42,236 nucleotides of DNA from Planctomycetota bacterium (lineage in GTDB: Bacteria; Planctomycetota; Planctomycetia; Pirellulales; Pirellulaceae): NCBI GenBank assembly GCA_029259935.1, contig JAJDEH010000386.1, positions 1 to 42,236 on the forward strand. Reading direction: 5' to 3'. Positions 7,343-16,818 of this stretch are shown in pieces. The position numbers and the translations under genes are program-made. The stretch's first letter is position 1; each line of letters begins with the position of its first letter. The notes beneath the pieces are model-generated. The model did no database searches, was not told where the DNA came from, and saw only the letters and a list, made by a program, of their open reading frames with translations.

Positions 7343-9895
7343 ATGATGAGCCGTCGTCAACAATTCACAACACAATCCATAGTTCTCACGACCTTGCTAG
7401 TCGGGCTCTTGGGAACTTGCTCCAGAATTGGACGAGCGGCAGAAGCTGAGTGGTCTCAGCCACATCTATTCCGAGTGACAGTTCAAGTTCATGAATTTGA
7501 TTCCGAACGAAAGAACTGTCCCGTAGGCGTGGCCATCGACTTTGGCGGTCTGCTGACTGCCACGGGAGGAAAAGGCCGTCTTGATCGAGACTCGATTCGA
7601 GTCGCCGCTTGCGGAGAAATCGTTCCGCACACCACCACGGGCGACCTGGCAAATCTACAAAAAGGGACGGTCTGGTGGCGCATCAAGGATAACGCGTCGC
7701 AACAATATCAGATCTACTTTGACACCGTCCGGCCCGAGAAGAAGGCGACTGGCGAGAACCGGACGAACGCAAGTCGGTCCGAAATTGTCGGTCTGGTGGG
7801 GGTTGGCGATACGTTTCATTACAACCACGGGCGCACGGCGACGGCGAATGTCTTGCCGCTGCATTCGCAATCCGCCCACGTTGATTGGGATGGCGATGGA
7901 CGCCGCGATCTGATCGGTTGGGGGTACCGAGCTTGGGAGCATGGCGAGTCGATTGGCAAAGGGCTGGGAAACGCCGTCTACTTTCTAAAAAACGTCGGCA
8001 CCAAGTCGAAGCCGGTCTTCACGCCGCGCATCCGACTGAAGAGCAGCGGCGGCGAGTACTTGACTTCGGATCTGCTGCCACAAAACATGATCCCGTCCGA
8101 CTGGGACGGCGACGGGGACACCGACTTTCACGGCATGGGACGGGCGTATCAACTGCTGGTCTGGAACAACTCCGGAAAGCGCGACCAGAATGGCCTGCTG
8201 TTGCTTGATCCGCCGAACGTCGAGGCGAAACTTGATGCCGAGTCGGAATTTCGCGCGGGCAGTCCGGGAATCTTACGCAAACGCCGGGCCTGGTATCCGC
8301 GTGGGGTCCGCCGCGTCGATTGGGAAGGAGACGGCGATCTCGATTTGCTGGTCGGGTATCGCAAAGTCAGCCGCTTGCGTGTGGTCGACGCTAGCCGCGG
8401 CGTCATGCCCTACGGCACGGCGGTCATGGTCTTTGATCTGTTCGAGAACACGGGCAGTCGTGTTGGCGAAGCTGAATATGCGCGTCCAGTCACGTTGCGT
8501 GAGTCCACGGGATTTGCAATTCGCGCTCGAGGTCATGCCAATGGAGGACCCGCGTACTTGGATTGGGATGGCGACGGCGACTTTGATTTGCTGTTTCACG
8601 ACGAGACCGCTCGCCCGCTAGAGGGCGGTCGTCTGATGTTTGCTGAAAACCGAGGCTCGCGGGCCGAGCCGTTACTGGCGGTACCGATCCCGATTCTGCC
8701 AATTTCGGATTCTCCGTTCGTTGTGGATTGGAATGACGATGGGTTGCTCGATGTGATTGCCGGCGGTGAGTTTTTTGAAAACGTGAACCCGAACAGCCGC
8801 GCGAGCAAGGAAGATCGGACGCCGGGCACCGTCGCGCCGCGAACGGCGGCGGGAACGCGAATTCCTCGCGTGCGCCATTACCCCAAGTTCGTGTCGCGCG
8901 GCCTTGCCCAGCAGATTCGCCCGCAAATCCTCACCTACTTCACGGTCAGCGTCGATTGGGAGGGAGATGGTGATCTCGACTTGGTGGGAGGCTATCAGAC
9001 CGGCCTGCGGCTGTTCATTAACCGAGGCACGACACTATCGCCCGTGTTCGATCCGCCGCTGCCGCTCCAAGCCGCCGGTCAGCCGATCTTCATGCCGAAC
9101 GGGCTTGATCCGCAAGCCGACGAACCATCCTCCTTCGGACCACAAGGGCCGACGGAAGCCATCTATGGATGGCTCTGTCCGACTATCGGCGATTGGGACA
9201 ACGACGGAGATCTAGACCTATTCGCGACGGGCCAGCGCTGGCAGACTCAGTATTTCGAGAACATTGGTTCCCGAACGCATCCCAGGTTCGCCGCTGGCCG
9301 GGAGGTACGATGCAACGGAAATACGGATGAGTTTTCTTGGCGGAGCAAGAATTCCAGCGGCGACCTTGACGGCGATGGCCAAAACGAATTGGTCGTCACA
9401 TCGGATCGAGACAACACATTTTACATGTACGAACTCAACACGAAGCAACCGGATAGGTCCGCCCTGGAATTCCACCGTGGAGCGGCTCTGAAGTTAGAGA
9501 ACGGCGAACCTGTGAAGGGTTGGTATGGCGGCCAAAACAACAATGGAGACAATCACAGCTTACTGGTTGATTGGGACAATGACGGCGATCTCGATTTGCT
9601 CAACGGAACCTTATGGGCGGTGTGGTACTACGAAAACGTCGGCACACGGAGAAAGGCTCGATTTCGCGCGCACGGCAGATTCAAGGTCGGAGATACCGAC
9701 CTGCACACGTTCAATCATGCCGGTTCCTTCGACGCAGCCGATTGGAACGAGGACGGCCGCCTCGACCTAGTCCTTGGAACAGAGTGCCCTTCCGACCAAC
9801 CACAAGGAGCCGTGTTGCACCTGTTCGATCGGTGGTATTTGGAAAACAAATTGCCGAAGGCGCACATCGGGCCACTAGAGCGACGAACCAATTGA
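7343..9895 (+). CDS. Secreted FG-GAP/VCBS repeat protein
   Basis: 850 residues from ATG 7343, chosen because AAGAGG lies 4 bases upstream and the signal peptide follows directly (hydrophobic IVLTTLLVGLLG, cleavage near GRAAEA). The frame continues to GTG 7319. At least ten copies of a Ca-binding-loop FG-GAP/VCBS motif of the form DWDGDGDxDL are visible, e.g. DWDGDGRRDL, DWEGDGDLDL, DWNDDGLLDV, DWDNDGDLDL and DWNEDGRLDL, each followed by a Gly-rich strand. This implies a beta-propeller that is calcium-loaded and located in the periplasm or outside the cell. The first 130 residues form a separate beta-rich domain. No catalytic motif is seen. An adhesion or carbohydrate-binding role is possible but unproven. 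It may share a transcript with the upstream transporter. Confidence 0.85.
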   Translation: MMSRRQQFTTQSIVLTTLLVGLLGTCSRIGRAAEAEWSQPHLFRVTVQVHEFDSERKNCPVGVAIDFGGLLTATGGKGRLDRDSIRVAACGEIVPHTTTGDLANLQKGTVWWRIKDNASQQYQIYFDTVRPEKKATGENRTNASRSEIVGLVGVGDTFHYNHGRTATANVLPLHSQSAHVDWDGDGRRDLIGWGYRAWEHGESIGKGLGNAVYFLKNVGTKSKPVFTPRIRLKSSGGEYLTSDLLPQNMIPSDWDGDGDTDFHGMGRAYQLLVWNNSGKRDQNGLLLLDPPNVEAKLDAESEFRAGSPGILRKRRAWYPRGVRRVDWEGDGDLDLLVGYRKVSRLRVVDASRGVMPYGTAVMVFDLFENTGSRVGEAEYARPVTLRESTGFAIRARGHANGGPAYLDWDGDGDFDLLFHDETARPLEGGRLMFAENRGSRAEPLLAVPIPILPISDSPFVVDWNDDGLLDVIAGGEFFENVNPNSRASKEDRTPGTVAPRTAAGTRIPRVRHYPKFVSRGLAQQIRPQILTYFTVSVDWEGDGDLDLVGGYQTGLRLFINRGTTLSPVFDPPLPLQAAGQPIFMPNGLDPQADEPSSFGPQGPTEAIYGWLCPTIGDWDNDGDLDLFATGQRWQTQYFENIGSRTHPRFAAGREVRCNGNTDEFSWRSKNSSGDLDGDGQNELVVTSDRDNTFYMYELNTKQPDRSALEFHRGAALKLENGEPVKGWYGGQNNNGDNHSLLVDWDNDGDLDLLNGTLWAVWYYENVGTRRKARFRAHGRFKVGDTDLHTFNHAGSFDAADWNEDGRLDLVLGTECPSDQPQGAVLHLFDRWYLENKLPKAHIGPLERRTN

Positions 9896-9959
9896 CCTGA
9901 TGATTCGCAGGCTTGTGCCAGAAGGAAACGCTGAGAGGTCGGATTTCCTACGGCGTCTC

Positions 9960-10523
9960 TCAAATGGGGAACGAAGAACTACTGGAACTGCCGTCGCTCG
10001 ATGAGCTGCTGGAGCTGGAAGGACTACTGGAACTCGACGAACTGCTACTGGAACTTGAGGAGCTGCTGCTGGAGCTTGACGAGCTGCTTTGGCACCCATC
10101 GGGTGAGAAACTATCGACGTTGTCCATAAGGTACTCGAACCTCACCCAAACCTTCACACGATTATGAGTAGGGTCCATAATTTCGATTGCGAAAGTCTCC
10201 TCGTTGCCTACTGATCCAGAGAGAGCGGGCGACGTAGGTGTGGACGGCTCCGATCCCACCGGGTAGGTTTCGATGAAGGTTTCGGCCCAAGTGTCAGTGA
10301 TCGAACCAACATTCACAGTGACATTCAGCCTGCCTGGCTGTGAAATTGGATCTTGGCAGGCCGTCGAGATTAATAATTCATCCGGTTCTTCTTCGAAAGA
10401 CGCCGCTTCTGGCGCGGGCGTGACCAAATCTGCTTTGTAAACGTCCTCTTCGTCCTCTTTTTGGTCCAGGTCCCTGAACCGCACGGTAATCTGAACTTCA
10501 CTATTTCTAAGATCAATCTTCAT
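9960..10523 (-). CDS. Acidic protein with poly-serine tail, coupled to kinase
   Basis: 187 residues, no signal peptide, no recognised family. Residues 1-143 look beta-rich (e.g. VQITVRFRDLD, LNVTVNVGSI, VKVWVRFEYLMD) and acidic. The last 43 residues are almost all serine (about 35), broken only by Pro, Asp-Gly and the final FPI. The serines are coded by a mixture of AGC, AGT, TCG, TCA and TCC, so the tract is probably held by selection on the protein, not simple triplet slippage. Its ATG (10521-10523) overlaps the stop of the upstream kinase by 11 bases in another frame, so the two are almost certainly co-transcribed and translationally coupled. A kinase substrate or scaffold role is an inference from this coupling. 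Confidence 0.75.
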   Translation of the reverse strand: MKIDLRNSEVQITVRFRDLDQKEDEEDVYKADLVTPAPEAASFEEEPDELLISTACQDPISQPGRLNVTVNVGSITDTWAETFIETYPVGSEPSTPTSPALSGSVGNEETFAIEIMDPTHNRVKVWVRFEYLMDNVDSFSPDGCQSSSSSSSSSSSSSSSSSSSSSSPSSSSSSSSDGSSSSSSFPI

Positions 10524-12252
10524 GGGTGCGAACCTCTCGGATGTCGTTCAATTGAGGAAATTTGTGATCAATTTCTACTCCGGAAAACACTGTGTTGCCG
10601 TTAAGATTGTACAAGCCAAAATACCCATGGCACATTCCGTAAGCCTCGGTGTCCTCTTTGTCAATGAATTTTTCAGAGTAATCCTCACCATTAACAAGCA
10701 CCTTGTGCAGTTCGTTGTTTCTTACAGAAATGCTCAGCATAATCGTGTCTTTGGCACCATGGGGAAGGGGTAAGAACGCGGCCAGCGATGACTTGGCTTG
10801 ACCGGTCGCCGAATGCTGAAACAAGTCCCGCCACAAGCTGGTCTTGTGTTCCCCAGCCCGGTTGATCCAGATTCGTTGCATCCGCACGTCACCGTTCGCC
10901 TTTTCCGATTGATGCGCAAAGAACACCCCCGCCTGCGGCCCCGCCTGCCGATGTGTGAGCTTCACACTGAAATCAAAGTTGGGTGATTGACACTCTCCCA
11001 ACGTCAGGAGGCCGATCTTATTGCTATTTGCCACAACCGAGTTGTTTTCCACGACTTGCCAAATCGCGGCAGGATGCCGGTCCATCCACAGCAACTCTTC
11101 AACCTTTACGGAATTCGGATCGGTGCCTACGGGATCGGGAGCGACCGTTTCATCGCCGTTGTTATCCGGCTGGGAATTGCCAAACGAGTAAATCGCTGCT
11201 AACCCTCCGCCTATCAACAATAGCAACAGCAAGCCGATCGCCGCCAACAGAAACGGCCGCCGCCCCGCTCGTTTCTCGCGCGCGGTCGGCCGTTGATTGC
11301 CGGTCATCGTTTCGATTTCGCGTTGCGGACGATTGTAGATGCCGGTCGAAATCGACTTGAAGAATTCAAAGGGTGCCCCAACCGTCGTGAAAGCCGCCAA
11401 GCTTTCCTGCAGTTCTCCCACGCGCTGAAAGCGGTCGTCAGGAGACTTTGCCAGCATCCGCTGCAGCATCGCCTCGAGTTCCTCCGGCACGTCGGCGTTG
11501 AATTTCCTGATCGGGGGCGGGGGCTCGTTCAAATGGGCGTTCAGCTTACTGGACAAACTGTCGAATTTCTCTTCTTCGAACGGGGCACGGCCGGCCAACA
11601 GTTTGTAGAGCGAACAGCCGAGACTATAGATGTCAGAACGAAGATCGGCGGAAGTTGCGTCCCGGGCTTGTTCGGGCGCTATGTAATCGAACGTTCCGAA
11701 CGTTGTTCCGGCGGTTGTCATGTCGCCGGCAAGCATGATTCGCGCCAGGCCGAAATCCATCAGTTTGATGCCGTCCTTGGTGGCGAACAGGTTCGAAGGT
11801 TTTACGTCCCGATGGACCATGTCATGGGCCGCGATTGCTTTAAGTCCTTCGGCGGCTTGGTGAGCCACATTGCAGCCATCCGCCACGCTTAACGTGCCAC
11901 ATCGATGGATGACGGACGCCAGGTCGGCACCCTCCAAAAATTCCATGACCAAGAACGGCATACCGTCGATCACGCCGGCATCCGTGGCATTCACTACGTT
12001 GGGATGCGACACGCGACCGATTGCGTCGATTTCACGAAAGAAGCGTTTGATGGCGTCGTCGTCTTGCACTAGTTCAGTGGCTAAGACTTTGACGGCAACT
12101 GGCCTCTTCAAATGGACATGAACCGCTCGAAAGACAACTCCCATGCCGCCGCGACCAATGCGCTCGACCAAGTCATAGTTGCCCAGTTTCCGGAGGTCGC
12201 GAATCTGGCTTGAGCCGGGGCCGTATGGGATGGGAGTTGTCGCTTCTGACAT
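10513..12252 (-). CDS. PknB-like Ser/Thr protein kinase with extracytoplasmic concanavalin-like domain
   Basis: 579 residues. The cytoplasmic kinase domain (about 26-290) has all key residues: Gly loop GRGGMG (33-38), VAVK with K55, catalytic HRDVKPSN (147-154), DFG (166-168) and APEQ (192-195). A basic linker leads to one TM helix (about 333-356, LLLLLLIGGG core). The outer part (about 385-560) is beta-rich and similar in style to LamG/DUF1080 concanavalin-like folds (SPNFDFSVKLTHRQAG, GVFFAH, GYFGLYNLNG), suggesting it senses a ligand, perhaps a sugar polymer. Hanks-type kinases phosphorylate Ser/Thr on partner proteins. The likeliest partner here is the poly-serine protein whose start overlaps its stop codon. 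Confidence 0.9.
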   Translation of the reverse strand: MSEATTPIPYGPGSSQIRDLRKLGNYDLVERIGRGGMGVVFRAVHVHLKRPVAVKVLATELVQDDDAIKRFFREIDAIGRVSHPNVVNATDAGVIDGMPFLVMEFLEGADLASVIHRCGTLSVADGCNVAHQAAEGLKAIAAHDMVHRDVKPSNLFATKDGIKLMDFGLARIMLAGDMTTAGTTFGTFDYIAPEQARDATSADLRSDIYSLGCSLYKLLAGRAPFEEEKFDSLSSKLNAHLNEPPPPIRKFNADVPEELEAMLQRMLAKSPDDRFQRVGELQESLAAFTTVGAPFEFFKSISTGIYNRPQREIETMTGNQRPTAREKRAGRRPFLLAAIGLLLLLLIGGGLAAIYSFGNSQPDNNGDETVAPDPVGTDPNSVKVEELLWMDRHPAAIWQVVENNSVVANSNKIGLLTLGECQSPNFDFSVKLTHRQAGPQAGVFFAHQSEKANGDVRMQRIWINRAGEHKTSLWRDLFQHSATGQAKSSLAAFLPLPHGAKDTIMLSISVRNNELHKVLVNGEDYSEKFIDKEDTEAYGMCHGYFGLYNLNGNTVFSGVEIDHKFPQLNDIREVRTHED

Positions 12253-12821
12253 GTCTTGATTCGTCGTCGAATTTTAGCCCCAAGCCGCTCGCTTCATTTT
12301 CCGTTAGATGGTTCAGTTGTCCGAAATACGGGGTCGATTTGGTCACTTTCAGCGCTGGTCTTTGAACGTGACCACGAAAAATGCGCGGATAGATTCTAGG
12401 GATGCTGGCAATTAAATCATAATTGCCGCTAATTCAGCAGTTTACGCCAATTTGGGGCGTAAGCAACCCTTTTCAGGAGTGGTACCAAATCCTCTGCCAC
12501 GATCCAAATTCGGGTGCGACTGTTGGCTTGCCCGTCAGTGGCGAAGGGGTTGGGCATTCGCACTGGGCAATCGCATCAGGGGATCGGATCTTGTAACCGT
12601 GTTTTGCGAAAAAATCGCTACGGACGATTGTAGGAATTGTTTCGACGCCCGTTTCATGCGTAGTTGCAGGCACAGTTATTACATTCGTTGCCCCCTTGAA
12701 GTAATCAGATGTCGCCGTCCGATTCAAACACCGATAGGACGGATCCGCGCTTGTGGCGAATTGCAGCACGTTCGCCGCCAGCCCGCGTCAGGACGGAATG
12801 CCGATGGAAGGAACGGAGTCG
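12253..12821. other. Divergent spacer, possible gene remnant on minus strand
   Basis: About 570 bases between the divergent kinase and cytochrome genes. It is more AT-rich near 12400-12450 (likely promoter area), but I can assign no promoter boxes. The minus strand is open from 12769 to 12473 (98 codons) and ends with a peptide containing GYKIRSPDA and FGSWQRIWYHS, which looks protein-like but is not recognised. It may be the 3' end of a decayed gene. Confidence 0.3.
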
Positions 12822-14825
12822 ATGATGACGCGACGTATGGTCGTTCGCAGCCGCTGGCTGTTGACGTTTTGCTTAGTTTCCACGCCCTGCGCCTTCTGGT
12901 TGCTGCCACGCGGCAACCATTCGGCCCTAAAAGCAGCTCCTCACACGATCAGTCGCGCGGATCATCCCTACGATCCGGATTGGCCGGACGTTCATCTTAT
13001 TCTCACCTCCAAATGTACAAGCTGCCATCGTCCCGATACCGGTCGATGCGACTTTTCCACCTATGAAGCCGTGTTGGCCGCGGGTGTCGAGGAAGACATG
13101 CCGGCCGTGGTTCCCGGAAAGCCGGAAGAGTCCGCCCTGTGGCAAGCGACGTGTTGGAACGCCGAAGCGCATCTTGGTTCGGATCTGCCCGATCAACCCG
13201 AAATGCCTCCCGATCAATTGGAGTGGCTGACGGCGGGGCAAATGGAAACGATTCGACGTTGGATCAGTAACGGAGCGCTGCAATATCGGTTGCCGTCTAC
13301 CTGCAACATTCGCCCGCTGCTGGAAATCGACTTTCCTTCCGCGAAACAATGTGCCGGCTGTCATCCGCGACAATATGACGACTGGTCGCGGTCGATGCAC
13401 GCTTATGCTCAACACAGCCCGACGTTCCAAGCCTTCAACTTGACCATGATCGAACGCACGGGAGGCACAATCGGTACGTTTTGCACGCGTTGCCATACTC
13501 CGATCGGCACGACGCTTGGCGAAAACGGTTCGCGCCGGAACATTCACCGCTCGCGGGTTTCGATGGAAGGCGTGACTTGCGTTGCCTGTCATCGGCGCAA
13601 GGACGGACGATATAAATCAAACGGCCGGCTGCGGCTGGAGCCGGGAGATGTACTCGAGCAGTGCGTGTTTGGTCCATTTGATGACGCTCAGCCTGTTCCG
13701 GCCAGCCACGACTCCAAAGCTCTGCCCTACATCAAGACATCGCAATTCTGCGGCGAGTGCCACGATGTGACGTCTCCTAGCGGCGTGCGATTGGAAGAGG
13801 CCTTCAGTGAATGGCAAAACAGCCCCGCCGCCAAGGCCGGCATCACTTGTCAGCATTGCCACATGGGGCCGGTGCAAGGAGTTCCGATTCGGGATTGCGA
13901 GCGGCCGCTGGGTCGGGCGGCCGTGGTGCCGGGGATTGACCCCGAAAGTCTGCCGCTACGGCATTTGACCGACCATACGTTCGCAGGCCCCGATTATTCA
14001 CTGCTGCCCGACACCGAATTTCCTCACAAGCTTGATTGGATGTATGAAAAGGACTATCGCGACACGGCCAATTTGACCCCGCACCAGCAGTCAACCTTGA
14101 ATCAATTGCGTCGGTTGAATCGCGCCAGCTTAGCCAAGGCTGCTGAAAAGCGTTACGAAGTGCTGAAGAATGCGGCCGCAATCGAAGTAGCGCATCCCGA
14201 TGTCGCGACAACGGGCGGCCATCTAAAACTTCGCGTGCGCGTGAAAAGTAAATTTGGCGGACATAGTTTTCCCACCGGTTTCACGGCCGAACGTCAAGTC
14301 TGGCTGTCGGTAGTCGTGCGAGATCCACTGGGACGAGAAGTGTTCGTCACAGGCGACTTGGACAAGAACCAAGACCTGCGCGACGATCATAGCCATGGCG
14401 TATTGGCGGGAAAGTCACCGGTCGATCGTCATTTGGTCAATCTGCAGAGCAAGTTCGTCGCCCTCACCAACAAAGGCACGGAACGCTCGGTCGTGTTATC
14501 GGTTAACCGGCATCTGCAGCCCGTGAGTGTACTGAGACCCGCGAATGGCATCAGCGCTTCTTTTGGCCGGCCCGGTTCATTCCGTGTCTCGAAGGGAAGC
14601 TTGCCGCCGTTCGGATTGAGAAACGCATCGTACCCGATTCGCCTGAATGATTGTCCCGGCGTTTACACCATCGAAGTGCGGCTCAATTTTCGCCATCTGC
14701 CGCCAACTTTGTTGGATCACATCGGAGTTCCAAATCTGAAACACCTGTTGGAGATTGTGGTCCTGGACGAATACCGTGGCCTGATTCACGTAACTTCACG
14801 CAAGAGAACTTCCGCTCGCAGGTGA
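12822..14825 (+). CDS. Exported hexahaem c-type cytochrome
   Basis: About 667 residues. ATG 12822 is chosen because GGAG lies just upstream and the signal peptide (RSRWLLTFCLVSTPCAFWLL) follows; the frame is open back to GTG 12753. Six CxxCH haem-binding motifs are seen: CTSCH, CAGCH, CTRCH, CVACH, CGECH and CQHCH. The first lies in a separate module resembling the planctomycete-type cytochrome domain (DVHLILTSKCTSCH.., then VPGKPEESALW). The other five resemble the cytochrome c554-like multihaem fold. The last 220 residues have no haem motif but contain GHSFPTGF and beta-rich sequence. It acts as a periplasmic or outer-membrane electron carrier. It lies 105 bases before a barrel-like outer membrane protein on the same strand. 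Confidence 0.88.
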   Translation: MMTRRMVVRSRWLLTFCLVSTPCAFWLLPRGNHSALKAAPHTISRADHPYDPDWPDVHLILTSKCTSCHRPDTGRCDFSTYEAVLAAGVEEDMPAVVPGKPEESALWQATCWNAEAHLGSDLPDQPEMPPDQLEWLTAGQMETIRRWISNGALQYRLPSTCNIRPLLEIDFPSAKQCAGCHPRQYDDWSRSMHAYAQHSPTFQAFNLTMIERTGGTIGTFCTRCHTPIGTTLGENGSRRNIHRSRVSMEGVTCVACHRRKDGRYKSNGRLRLEPGDVLEQCVFGPFDDAQPVPASHDSKALPYIKTSQFCGECHDVTSPSGVRLEEAFSEWQNSPAAKAGITCQHCHMGPVQGVPIRDCERPLGRAAVVPGIDPESLPLRHLTDHTFAGPDYSLLPDTEFPHKLDWMYEKDYRDTANLTPHQQSTLNQLRRLNRASLAKAAEKRYEVLKNAAAIEVAHPDVATTGGHLKLRVRVKSKFGGHSFPTGFTAERQVWLSVVVRDPLGREVFVTGDLDKNQDLRDDHSHGVLAGKSPVDRHLVNLQSKFVALTNKGTERSVVLSVNRHLQPVSVLRPANGISASFGRPGSFRVSKGSLPPFGLRNASYPIRLNDCPGVYTIEVRLNFRHLPPTLLDHIGVPNLKHLLEIVVLDEYRGLIHVTSRKRTSARR

Positions 14826-14930
14826 TGGTGAGATTCGAACGTGCGACAAGACCTATTCCAATTCGAGATGCCCAATACATGCAATGCTATTTGATCGCTA
14901 AAGCTGTCAACGGCAACTAGCACGGACACC

Positions 14931-16802
14931 ATGACTCGACGCTCTCACTATCTAGTCAATTCTCTCGCGCTGGCGATATTGTTGAGCGCGTCCGGGGCGC
15001 TGCGTCCGCAGATGCCCTACTTCGAGCCACTTCTGCCAGCACTTAGCGCGCCGATCGCAAAGCCGAGCAAGCAGACAACCAAGAAGGCCGACTTGCAGCG
15101 TCTTCCCCCGGTCGGGCCAACCGGAAGCCCAGCACCTAGTCATGCGGCGATCGAACGCGCGCGATCAAACGAAGAAGCGGATCTGACGAGTCTCCCGTCG
15201 ATCCCGGTCAACCACGCGAATGCCGGCGGCCAGACTGCGACAAATCGCCACCGAGCCCCAGCGGGAACAGGCGTCAAGCGACTACCTCGTGCCGCTGATG
15301 ATCTAGTGTTCGCTCATTCCGCACGGCAAGCACTATCCCAAAGTGGCGGGCCACGGCACCAGTCGATCGAACCGCTGCCATCGCCGCCAACCTCTGACGC
15401 GGACCAGCAGGGCTTCCCCGCGCTTCCGCCAGATCCCTATGCCAAGGACAAAGAGCCATTGCCGCCGCTGGAGGAAGAACTCTGGCATCACGGCGGAGCC
15501 CATCTGTATGACCCCGAAGGAGACCGCCGCAATTGGCCGCAACCAGAAGAGCACGAACACTATGAAGTACTCCGCTTGCCTGAAGACTGGCAAGAGCCAC
15601 GGCCTCTTACGGCGTTCCAGGACTTTCTCGGTGCCGATCCTATCCGGGAATGGCCACGGCTCCGCTTTCCGGGTTGCGGATATGTTTGGGAACCGCGATT
15701 CGTGGGGTCAGGCAGCTACCGCCTGTTCGGATTCGCGCTGGAAGAAAACGGCCAGCGGCAAGACGCCGTCGGGCACCAGTTGATAGCCGACCTAGACTTG
15801 CGCCTGACCGGCACCGAGCGGTTCCATGTGCAATATCGACCGATAGGCCGCGAGCAAACCGGTGGATCGTATTACCAGTTCAGCAATCCGGAAGGGTATG
15901 TCGACAATTCGACCGGCATGCCGGATCGCTACTGGTTCGAAGCGGAACTGCACAGCTTACTAGGCGGATTCGTCAATCCCCTCGCCGTACTCGACTATCA
16001 CATTAGCGTGGGCCGCATTCCGGTCGCCTTGCATAACAGCCTGCTACTGAACGACGAGTTTCATGGGGTGGTGCTGAATAAGAACACAATCTTCTTGGGA
16101 CCGATCAGCAATCTGAACATCCAATTGATTCACGGTTTCAATGACGTAGGCGTCTTCCCCAACGACGGAAAGCTGTACGCGATCAACGTCAGCGCCGACT
16201 ATCACAACGACTTTTGGGAAGCGAGCTACGCATTTCGTGACGATGATTTCGGCCCCACGCGCGATGCGCACTACTTGGCGGTCAGCCGCACGAAGCTTTG
16301 CGGGCCTTGGACCTTCGCTGCCCGTTCGATGTACAAATGGGGCGACCAAGGCGGCACCGGGGATGGGCAGCTGTTTGTGTTGGAAAGCAATCGCGTGCGC
16401 GTGTTCGACCTGAAGCCACTAGGCGTCGAGAAGGGCGTTTTCTTTGGCAATGCCTTTGTCGCCCGCGATGGCTGGACATCGATTGCGGGCGGCAACTTCA
16501 ACCGCCTGCAAACGTCGTTTGAAGTCAATCCGCTGGTGCAAATCGCCGCCGGACGGCCCGCCGGGGATACTTGGGGGGCTGCCCTGGGAGTGCAATTATT
16601 TCGACATCATGAGGACGAGTCGTTCATTCCCGAAATCGCCTACGAGTGTGTTGACGACCAATCGGTATGGGGCTGCGGGTTGCGCTATTTACGAAAAACG
16701 AGCGCGCGCACATTCTTCGAGGCGCTCGGCGTGCTGAATTTCTGCGAGGACCCCCGATTTGAGCGGCAGGGTATTTTCCTGTCGGAAACGATTCTCTTTT
16801 GA
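14931..16802 (+). CDS. Putative outer-membrane beta-barrel (porin-like) protein
   Basis: 623 residues. A signal peptide (LVNSLALAILLSASGAL) is followed by about 180 residues rich in Pro, Ala and Ser, probably a periplasmic linker. From about residue 240 on, the sequence alternates polar and aromatic residues in strands typical of an outer-membrane barrel (SYRLFGFALEE, DLDLRLTGTERFHVQYRPI, ISVGRIPVALHNSLLLN, WTFAARSMYKWGDQ) and ends with SETILF, a C-terminal Phe as recognised by the BAM machinery. The exact porin family is not recognised; it is distantly like alginate-export or carbohydrate porins. Placement directly after the hexahaem cytochrome suggests a shared transcript. It ends 16 bases before the convergent OsmC gene. 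Confidence 0.65.
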   Translation: MTRRSHYLVNSLALAILLSASGALRPQMPYFEPLLPALSAPIAKPSKQTTKKADLQRLPPVGPTGSPAPSHAAIERARSNEEADLTSLPSIPVNHANAGGQTATNRHRAPAGTGVKRLPRAADDLVFAHSARQALSQSGGPRHQSIEPLPSPPTSDADQQGFPALPPDPYAKDKEPLPPLEEELWHHGGAHLYDPEGDRRNWPQPEEHEHYEVLRLPEDWQEPRPLTAFQDFLGADPIREWPRLRFPGCGYVWEPRFVGSGSYRLFGFALEENGQRQDAVGHQLIADLDLRLTGTERFHVQYRPIGREQTGGSYYQFSNPEGYVDNSTGMPDRYWFEAELHSLLGGFVNPLAVLDYHISVGRIPVALHNSLLLNDEFHGVVLNKNTIFLGPISNLNIQLIHGFNDVGVFPNDGKLYAINVSADYHNDFWEASYAFRDDDFGPTRDAHYLAVSRTKLCGPWTFAARSMYKWGDQGGTGDGQLFVLESNRVRVFDLKPLGVEKGVFFGNAFVARDGWTSIAGGNFNRLQTSFEVNPLVQIAAGRPAGDTWGAALGVQLFRHHEDESFIPEIAYECVDDQSVWGCGLRYLRKTSARTFFEALGVLNFCEDPRFERQGIFLSETILF

Positions 16803-16818
16803 GTCGTATTTCGGCGGA

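Noticed and set aside
9913..10167. + strand Leu/Glu-rich ORF (ELLELDELLLELEELL pattern)
   Set aside because: It is the reverse reading of the serine-coding tract of the minus-strand poly-serine protein.
12452..13066. 204-codon + strand ORF upstream of and overlapping the cytochrome
   Set aside because: It overlaps the haem-containing frame in another phase and has an Arg/Ser-rich, non-protein-like composition.
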